NCBI GenBank assembly: GCA_004194705.1
Contig: SADC01000021.1
Location: forward strand, 62,001 to 126,000
Direction: 5' to 3'
DNA length: 64,000 nt
From: Ditylenchus dipsaci
Taxonomy: Eukaryota > Nematoda > Chromadorea > Rhabditida > Anguinidae
Shown here: positions 58,901 through 64,000 of the stretch, piece by piece
Position numbering within the stretch: position 1 is the stretch's first letter
Layout of the letters: each line of letters opens with the position of its first letter
Made by a program: the position numbers and the translations under genes
The notes under the pieces: model-generated
The model's input: the letters and a program-made list of their open reading frames with translations, nothing else
What the model was told of the DNA's origin: nothing
The model's database searches: none

Positions 58901-60018
58901 AAACACTTAACTTTTTAAGAGCTCAATCAAAAATTGAGTACCCATGGGACCGTCTTAGAAACTTTTTAAACTGGACGCAGCTTTGAAACACCAAAAATCA
59001 AACATCTCTCTGGAGACATCATTTGCAGACATTAAAAAATAATAAAACCATGTTTGTTTGCAGTCAATTTGTAAAAAAAACCCTTATGGTTTAAGTTTTC
59101 TTTAGTGTACATTAAAGGGTCAGGGATGCATGCACAGATTTACCTGTGAGATAAATTTGAGCAAAACTCTTTAGTGTACATGCATTTAAAGACTCATTTT
59201 GCCATGGCCCACCTTGAAAACATTATAAAATACCTAAAAAAGACACGTAACCTGAAAAAATCACTGGCGAATTTCTGTGAGCATCGACTGTCAAATAGTA
59301 CTGAGGCAGGATCAGGATAACTATCCTGTTTTTGACATCTGACCACCAGTTTATCACAAAATCAGCCGTTTTCGGCAAAACGTGAACACCAAACATGCCT
59401 TTTTTCGCCACTTTCTCACAAAAATGCAACAAAATAGGGTTACTACTGTTCAAAACTGGCAAGTGACATTTTGGACAAAAACAAAAAGAAGGGACCAAGT
59501 CATTTTTTTAAATTTTTGATTGAAATGAAATTTTTGACTGAAAAAAAGCTTTTCTTCTTTTTCGTTCGTTAAATGTCACTTGCCACATGTGATATCAGTA
59601 ACTTTTATTTTATCGCATTTTTTGGTGAGGAAGGACCTATTTCTAAAAAATAATCACCTGTAAAGAGTGAAGTAGTGATTAGGCATGTGAATGGGTCGGA
59701 TAAGACATGAGCCGTCTTTAGCTACCAATCTAGCAGGGGCAGATTTGCCGGCACAACACTCCTCCACCTCCCTCAACGATGAGGCAGACAATAGCTTAGT
59801 TTTGGCTGAAGGGGCACCTGCAGGGGCATAGGCGAGTAGCAAGCTAGTGAGGTGGTGGTCGTGCTGTTGCCCATACTATTGCTGTTGTTATTGTGGTGAT
59901 GGTGGTTGTTGACGGCCAAAAACAGTGGAGTCTTTCCATCCACTCCACTCATCAGTTCAGAATACAAAAATACAGTTGACTTGGAATAGAAGTCACCCAA
60001 ATACCCGTTGATTAACAA
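43963..60018 (-). CDS. Inward-rectifier K+ channel (Kir), full gene, copy B
   Basis: Kir channels are tetrameric plasma-membrane K+ channels with two membrane helices and a large cytoplasmic domain. Minus-strand exons: 59658 to about 60018 (HHHH/N-rich N terminus, then ARLVAKDGSCLI); 56514-56652 (first membrane helix, FVFSWLFFGLLYYIIALWS); 54714 to about 54760 (selectivity filter FSMESQHTIGYG); 54536-54664 (second helix, then AKVLRPKKRKQ); 53970-54157; 46020-46074; 45937-45961 (25 bases); 45116-45240; 45009-45066; 43963-44338, ending in an N/H-rich tail. Phases join at nearly all exons. The extracellular piece before the filter is not securely found; 56355-56445 on minus is a weak candidate. 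Frameshifts: G run at 54604-54607, near 53984, and possibly in exon 1. They could be assembly errors or show decay. Confidence 0.8.
46888..48125 (-). mobile_element. 1238-bp MULE with tandem-repeat ends
   Basis: Both ends are inverted arrays of GGACAATTCCCTGCC units: about nine at the left (46903-47035) and five at the right (48040-48120). CTAAAATA flanks both sides (46880-46887 and 48126-48133). The interior encodes the C-terminal part of a MULE transposase. Its 5' part is missing, so it is an internally deleted copy. Confidence 0.78.
47165..47898 (-). CDS. MULE transposase, C-terminal part
   Basis: Minus-strand exons: about 47755-47898 (MEAIEEAGRLLDELSDN, then ISNAEFLRQ), then to 47697 (MPHLSPSSINVDFEQAAIYS, then LREKFP), 47284-47532 (SDINGCFFHLLKNFKKQL, then NFALTARMLMSLAFVPP) and 47165-47226 (PPPFPIELHC). 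DFE-x-A and the GCFFH motif about 20 residues later are the second catalytic Asp region and C/H motif of MULE transposases, and the FPIE end is also typical. The last two junctions join in phase; the first does not. The catalytic N-terminal region is absent, so it is not expected to be active alone. Confidence 0.72.
48379..48648. mobile_element. 270-bp MITE with GGCTCTAGTCAAC ends
   Basis: GGCTCTAGTCAACTTTAGGTCC-type ends, a C/G run, and an inner inverted repeat of GCCTTGGTCCCCC. The centre holds ATCACCATAATCACCATGATC repeats. The flanks share ACGTT. A small relative is at 1390-1492. Confidence 0.6.
48840..49600. other. Island DNA with possible unknown gene remnants
   Basis: One + frame near 48885 reads LDKVVNALNIDSEFLSLGQL, which is protein-like, then runs to a stop near 49016. 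A TTTTCAG acceptor-like site is at 49121. I cannot assign a family. It may be another captured host fragment. Confidence 0.2.
49669..50377 (-). pseudogene. 2-Cys peroxiredoxin pseudogene
   Basis: Peroxiredoxins reduce peroxides with a peroxidatic Cys in FVCPTE. The minus strand reads MSKAFVGKPASVDAVVGKDF, then LVDFQGKYVV, an intron, then FVWPTEIVSFSVHYDDF, EVNIALIADTNFKLCTDYGV, RGLFIVGPEKIVRQIF, DFKSAEEHEEVCP and LKDSQKYFGKHS. Introns with GT..AG are kept at several points. The peroxidatic Cys codon is TGG (Trp). Stops replace the expected Trp in two places (after YSKFCHLE and after VCPIN), and a frameshift lies after GKYVV. The resolving Cys (VCP) remains. It is inside the hAT-type element, so it is probably a captured genomic copy. 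Confidence 0.85.
50636..51910. mobile_element. 1275-bp fold-back, TTTTTGCTGCAAAAAGAC ends
   Basis: GGACAAAGCTTTTTTT at the left is inverted at the right, and AGAAAAA flanks both sides. Each arm has about ten copies of an 18-base unit TTTTTGCTGCAAAAAGAC (50645-50885 and 51580-51905), then matching unique sequence (GTTAAAATAACAGAAGTTC and its complement). The core again has ACCAGGTGGTCGTCCACCTG-like sequence. Open frames here are products of the repeat. Confidence 0.78.
52013..52184. mobile_element. 172-bp pogo/Tigger-type MITE
   Basis: CAGTCAACTCTCGATAATCC at the left, inverted at the right, flanked by TA. The body repeats GTGACGGATTATCGAGA. It is inserted in the AATAGTCCTA zone of the hAT-type element. 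Confidence 0.75.
53232..53835. mobile_element. Two MITEs in Kir intron 5, unit B copies
   Basis: Counterparts of 25518-25758 (here 53232-53475) and 25795-26118 (here 53512-53835), with the same flanks. Confidence 0.7.
54264..54411. mobile_element. 148-bp pogo/Tigger-type MITE, duplication edge
   Basis: CAGTCGAAC at the left and GTTCGACTG at the right with TA flanks; the inner motif GTGTCGGCTTA recurs. It lies in Kir intron 4. In unit A only the first end is present (28175) and different DNA follows. Confidence 0.7.
54790..55200. repeat. Fold-back next to the Kir pore exon
   Basis: AAAAAGGATATTTTTTGGTGC at the left pairs with GCACCAAAAAATCAATATCC at the right, with inner pairs GATGACGCCATCAGGTAGCC and CTACCTGATGGTGTTATC. 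The centre is near 55000. It starts within about 30 bases of the exon that holds TIGYG, so it may have displaced the exon's own acceptor region. Confidence 0.65.
55541..56092 (-). mobile_element. Tc1/mariner-type element with transposase remnant
   Basis: TTCTGCACAAACTTTCGGGC at the left and its complement at the right form long terminal repeats. The minus strand encodes GDWPPNSPDLNVMDHFAWPY, matching the DWPxxSPDLNPIE motif with the last catalytic residue replaced (usual N-P-I-E reads N-V-M-D). Then, in another frame, IPQEFIQNSIDSFPKRLR, the usual C-terminal motif of Tc1 transposases, is found. The N-terminal DNA-binding part is absent. It lies in the Kir intron between the pore exon and the first membrane helix. 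Confidence 0.82.
56903..57095. repeat. Small fold-back with CAAAACGGTTAC arms
   Basis: TATGGCCAAAAATTCTTACAG, then AAACGGTTACATCTCGAA, pair with TTCGAGACGTAACCGTTTTG, then TATTTTTGGCTATA. The centre is near 56995. It lies in the large 5' Kir intron. Confidence 0.6.
57100..59650. other. Large Kir 5' intron, little structure
   Basis: AT-rich intron between the N-terminal exon and the first membrane helix. I see no convincing exon, tRNA or paired repeat. A frame at 59223-59498 on minus has no family features. Confidence 0.45.
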
Positions 60019-60364
60019 TACAAATTGGTGGTGGTAGAGGTTGTAGAAGTGTGCCCTGTTGACTGCTCCTTTGCTCCTCTATACCTCACATCCAGCACTA
60101 GGTGGTTGGGAGAGGGGAGGCAACAAGCAAATCAAGGTTCTTCCTGTAGTTCTCGTTTTACTGTGCAAGGGGATGGCCAACCCAACTTTTCTCCAAAAAA
60201 CACAATAGGGCAGCTGCAATTGACGACAAGAAGGTAGGCCTGAAAGAAATATTTGAGTATTATTAGTGCTGTAGACGTGATTATGATTGGGTATGAAAGA
60301 AATTTAAAAATAACTTAAGTTCTTTTCAGTATTTTGACAAAGAATCGTCAAATGTGGTATCAAG

Positions 60365-60715
60365 GAGTTGGACACGATTTTAAGGTTGGCCAAATTTGCG
60401 GACAATATTTTGCGGATGAGTGTTTCCGGACGTGATTTTTGCGGACGGAACTTTGCGGACGAGGTTTTGCGCCTCAACTTTTGCGGATCAAATCTTGCTG
60501 ACGCAATATTTGCGGATGAACATTTGCGGACGACGGTTCGCGGACGATATATATAAATAGATCTGTCTCATTTTGCAAGATGTACTAGACCTCAGTCGCA
60601 GTCACATTGCGTCCGAAAATTTTCGTTCGCAACTACTGATCCGAACTACTGCGCCTGCAAATGTTGCGTCCGCAAAATTTGGTCTGCAAAATCTCGTCCG
60701 CAAATACACTACTGG
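60365..60715. repeat. Inverted repeat of TTTGCGGACG units
   Basis: At least eight TTTGCGGACG-like units on + (60395-60550) face CGTCCGCAAA-like units at 60610-60710. No flank duplication recognised. It is another element with private short-repeat arms. Confidence 0.6.
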
Positions 60716-60924
60716 AACATACCTCCGCTCCCCCCCCCCCCAATAATTTTTCAGGTACCCCGAAAACCATGCTTTTTTTGAAGGATACTGAAATTAGTAC
60801 GGGTTGTTCTTCAGCCTAATGCCTAGGGCCCGAAGCCTAAGGGCTAAGCCTTATTCCTAAGCTTAAAAATTATTGAGGAAGGGGGGGGGGTATATTCCAA
60901 TAGCGCCAGATTTCGATAAGTACA

Positions 60925-61245
60925 GGATGAGTCGAGAAATTTAAACGCCCACGACTTTTTGTATAGGCCGAATTCCGAAATTTTGTAAACACAGAACGAC
61001 TAAGTTTTTTATAACAATTTGTTTGGTATACAAAGTGAAAAACACGATTTTTGCTTGATCCCCCTTGTGGTTTGGATCTTGGTTGCTGGATGGCCTCTGG
61101 ATAAACAAGACCCAAACCACAAGCGGCTAGGCAAAAATCGTGTTTTTCACATTATATATCAAACAAATTGTTACGAAATTTCGGAATTCGGTCCACACAA
61201 AAAGTTATGACCGTCTAATAGTGTCTGAATTTCTGAATCACGCTG
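60925..61245. repeat. Fold-back with AAAAACACGATTTTTGC arms
   Basis: GTGAAAAACACGATTTTTGC pairs with GCAAAAATCGTGTTTTTCAC. The outer CGAATTCCGAAATTT pairs with AAATTTCGGAATTCG. The centre near 61085 repeats CCTTGTGGTTTGG in both orientations. About 320 bases. Confidence 0.65.
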
Positions 61246-61772
61246 AAAGTAAGAATTTCAAAGTTAAGTTTCGAAATACCGACAAAAGGTCACGTTTTAC
61301 TTGAATTTAGATGAGTTATAAGCGAGTACTATTAGCAAAAATGATTATTATGGTGGCTAGTAGCCGTCAGTAATTAAATAGGCTTAAACTCGTGCTTGTT
61401 TATAAAACTGCAGCTAGTTTAGTTCACAAATCAATACTGTGAAAAAGGCGTTTTTTGTTATAATATATACACAGTTTTAGTAAATAGATAATTGCCGGAA
61501 AGAATCTAGACCAAATAAGCTGTTTATAATTCGAATATTTTGTGCATTAGGATCATATGGGAAAGTTATTGGGACACGATTTCTGCCCAAAATGAAGAAA
61601 TCAAAACAGGTGATTATGGCTCGAAAACAGGTAAGGCAGATTAGGGATAAGGCAGCAGGGTGGTCTTAATGTACATTTAAACAGCTTTGCAAAAATTTTA
61701 GTCTGGGTTGAGATATATGTCCTCGAAGTTGAGGGGGGGGAGTTATTAGAGCAGGGGGAGCTATTAGAGGTA

Positions 61773-62199
61773 CAGTCAAACCTCGTTATAGTGCGACCCC
61801 CAAAAGTTTGTTCCAGCCTCGGGTCCGACACTTTTTTGAACTCGATTTTTGAAGATTTTTGTAAGTTCTGTTTTTACAATCTGGTCCCAAATATCGTCAG
61901 GATTCCGATTTTGCCGATCGTTTTTCTAAAACCTAAAATTTTTTTAAAAAAAAAGCAAAACCTCGATATAGTGCGACCCTTTTTCAAAATGTGGTCGCAC
62001 TATATCGAGGTTTTGCTTTTTTAGAAGAAAAAATTTTAGTTTTCAGAAAAACGATCGGCAAAATCGGAATCCTGACGATATTTGGAATCAGACTGTAAAA
62101 ACAGAACTTACAAAAATCTTCAAAAATCGAGTTCAAAAAAGTGTCGGACCCGAGGCTGGAACGAACTTTTGGCGGTCGCACTATAACGAGGTTTGACTG
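61773..62199. mobile_element. 427-bp pogo/Tigger-type fold-back MITE
   Basis: CAGTCAAACCTCGTTATAGT at the left and complement at the right, flanked by TA. The arms are near-perfect inverted copies, and the centre again reads CCTCGATATAGTGCGACC. No transposase. Confidence 0.82.
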
Positions 62200-62286
62200 T
62201 ATAAAATAGGGTAATATAGGTATAAAACATATAACAATCTAGGGAACTTAATGCAAAAAACCTTGAAAGAAGGGTACTCTTTTGAA

Positions 62287-62914
62287 TAGGGTTGTCGATG
62301 CATCGAAATTTTCGATGAATCGAATCGAAAAACCCGACAATTTTTTGATCCTCTTAATCAGTTAACGTGTTTCAGTGCACGAACTGGCTTTCTAATATAG
62401 CATCTAAATACGACGGTTATTAAAAAAAGCTAGAATGTTACTCAAACTAGTTTTTTACATAACTGTTCTGAACTTAAAGACCTTGAGTCTGGGCTACCCC
62501 AATAATTTTAGGGTAGCTAGTCTAAAAATTTGTCTCATTGTTTAAAAAACAAATCAACACAACTACTTAAATAGACAAACACTCGTGTTTTACATATTTA
62601 CATATCATTTCGGACTTTGGCTTCCAAAAAATTACTTAAGACTTTTTTGGCTTTCAAAAATTACTTTAGGCTTGTGTTTTCTGGAAATTATTTCAGACTT
62701 TTCTTTTCAGCAATTACTTCAGACTTTGGCTTTTCCATGTGTACACATTCTCCGTGTGATATAAAAGGCTACCTTAAGACTACAGAAGATTCCATTAATA
62801 ATGGAATCGAATCAATAACCGAAATTTTCGATTAATCGAATCGAATCGATAATCGAAATTTTTCGATTAATGAGTGCGATTAATCGATTTCGATTAATCG
62901 AATCGACAACCCTA
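62287..62914. mobile_element. 628-bp hAT-type MITE, 8-bp duplication
   Basis: TAGGGTTGTCGATGCATCGA at the left and TCGACAACCCTA at the right, with a perfect CTTTTGAA duplication (62279-62286 and 62915-62922). Both ends are runs of ATTAATCGAATCGA-like repeats. Confidence 0.82.
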
Positions 62915-62922
62915 CTTTTGAA

Positions 62923-64000
62923 TCCTAAATTTATTATAACATTGGGTAAAATTCAGAAGTAAAAATAGTTACTTTAGGAGTATATTTGAGAAATACTTTA
63001 AAATGTACTCGAAAGCAGAGTCTTGGCCGAGTATCAAATAATTAAATTTTTTTCTATATTTCGTGAAAATTCTGGCAAACTTTTTGTGTCTCTAGATTTA
63101 GCACTGTCTAGGGAACTAAACGCAAAATCTCAAAAAGGTTTTTTTAGCAAAGGTTATGGGTAAATATGAGTGTCAAACAAGGTTTTATACGTAAATGTAG
63201 CCTGAAATAGCCAAAAAAACGCGTTAAGTTCGATTCTGGGAAATGAGGATAAGCAAACTCCTGCCCAGACTGAAATCGATCATAATTTGACTTCAAATAA
63301 ACCATGAAAACTTGCGAGCAAAAAATTCTCAAAATTTTCTTAAAATAAACTATGATCGATTTTCATAAGTTGAGTGGCAAAACACTAATTTTATAATAAC
63401 ATCAATCATAATAGAAGCCACTATAGTGTTAAATGACCAAAAGTTAAATACTAAAGACGTCCAAAGCCAAACTAAAAATAAAGAAAAATAATAACTTGAC
63501 TAAATTAAGATACTCCAACATTTTTCCCTTCAAACTATTAACTATATCCATTTTTTTTCCTTCAAACAGCTCGAGGTAGGTTGGTGGACGTGGTTATTGT
63601 CTAAGTGCAACATTTTGCTTGTTTCTACACCTACTCATATAAACCAAGAAAAACATGTCAATAACATCAGCTTTAACATCTTAAATCAAATGAAAAAGAG
63701 AAAGACAAACAAACAAAATCAATTTGTCACATAATCTCATAGCTAACAAGTGTCTTTTTTTTATTAAACAAGCTTGTAGTTTACTGCCCACTGGCATTCT
63801 TTCGTTGTTTTTAGAAGAGTGAAAACTTGTACACGCGTAATATACTGAGGGAAAAATTAAGACAAGGGTTAAGTGGGGCACGGCCTTCCAAAAAATGCAA
63901 AAAGATCTATTTTAAAGGGCATACCAGCGCATTTCAAAAAGTTAAGGCAGAGATCAACAAATTTTTTCGAATCATTCCATTTTTCACTCGTTTTGCGTCA
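62923..64000. other. Unassigned AT-rich DNA
   Basis: No exon, RNA gene or complete element was recognised to the end of the window. Confidence 0.45.

Noticed and set aside
60025..60237. Plus-strand frame beside the Kir N-terminal exon
   Set aside because: Low-complexity start, no splice or family support.

Overview
The window is eukaryotic and reads as an AT-rich invertebrate genome. Genes are split by introns with GT..AG ends and mostly T-rich acceptors (TTTTTCAG, TTTTCAG, TTTTTTAG), as in nematodes. The recognisable proteins are metazoan: an inward-rectifier K+ channel, Ro60/TROVE, an F-box-like protein, 2-Cys peroxiredoxin and DDB1. I infer a nematode or nematode-like animal but cannot name the species. 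Homopolymer-length differences between near-identical copies suggest that some single-base frameshifts could be assembly errors.

Layout. 1-12 kb: an apparently complete five-exon gene for an unrecognised 285-aa protein on +. A SINE fold-back lies in its first intron, a serine-rich ORF and a dead Ty3/gypsy pol fragment lie in its third, and a transposon relic lies in its fourth. 12.4-15.1 kb: a Ro60 pseudogene split into an N-terminal part on + and a C-terminal part on -, facing each other, with the middle missing. 16.1-16.7 kb: a 628-bp transposon with an 8-bp target duplication that carries a captured Ro60 exon. 16.5-28.2 kb (unit A) and 38.2-54.3 kb (unit B) are a large direct duplication. 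Unit B continues leftward in transcription sense into the 5' exons of a Kir channel gene (minus strand, 43.96-60.0 kb). Unit A holds only the 3' exons and has a 1.6-kb transposon in exon 5. 28.5-31 kb: an ACCAG-rich tract and a 791-bp fold-back. 31.1-37.7 kb: an inverted duplication of a two-exon F-box-like gene, both copies open, divergently transcribed, with nested palindromes between them. 38.0-38.3 kb: a DDB1 N-terminal fragment fused to an antisense Ro60 exon. 46.4-52.9 kb: a nested transposon island in Kir intron 5, with a MULE, several fold-backs and a peroxiredoxin pseudogene whose peroxidatic Cys is Trp. 54-64 kb: Kir 5' exons and many small inverted-repeat elements.

The host genes do not form a pathway. 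What links the window is DNA-transposon activity: 8-9 bp or TA target duplications, capture of host gene pieces with their introns, and inverted repeats. A recurring oddity is that unrelated elements each have ends built from their own short tandem repeat (for example AATTCCCTGCCGG, TTTGCTAAG, TTCGCCAATG, GCAGAAGC).
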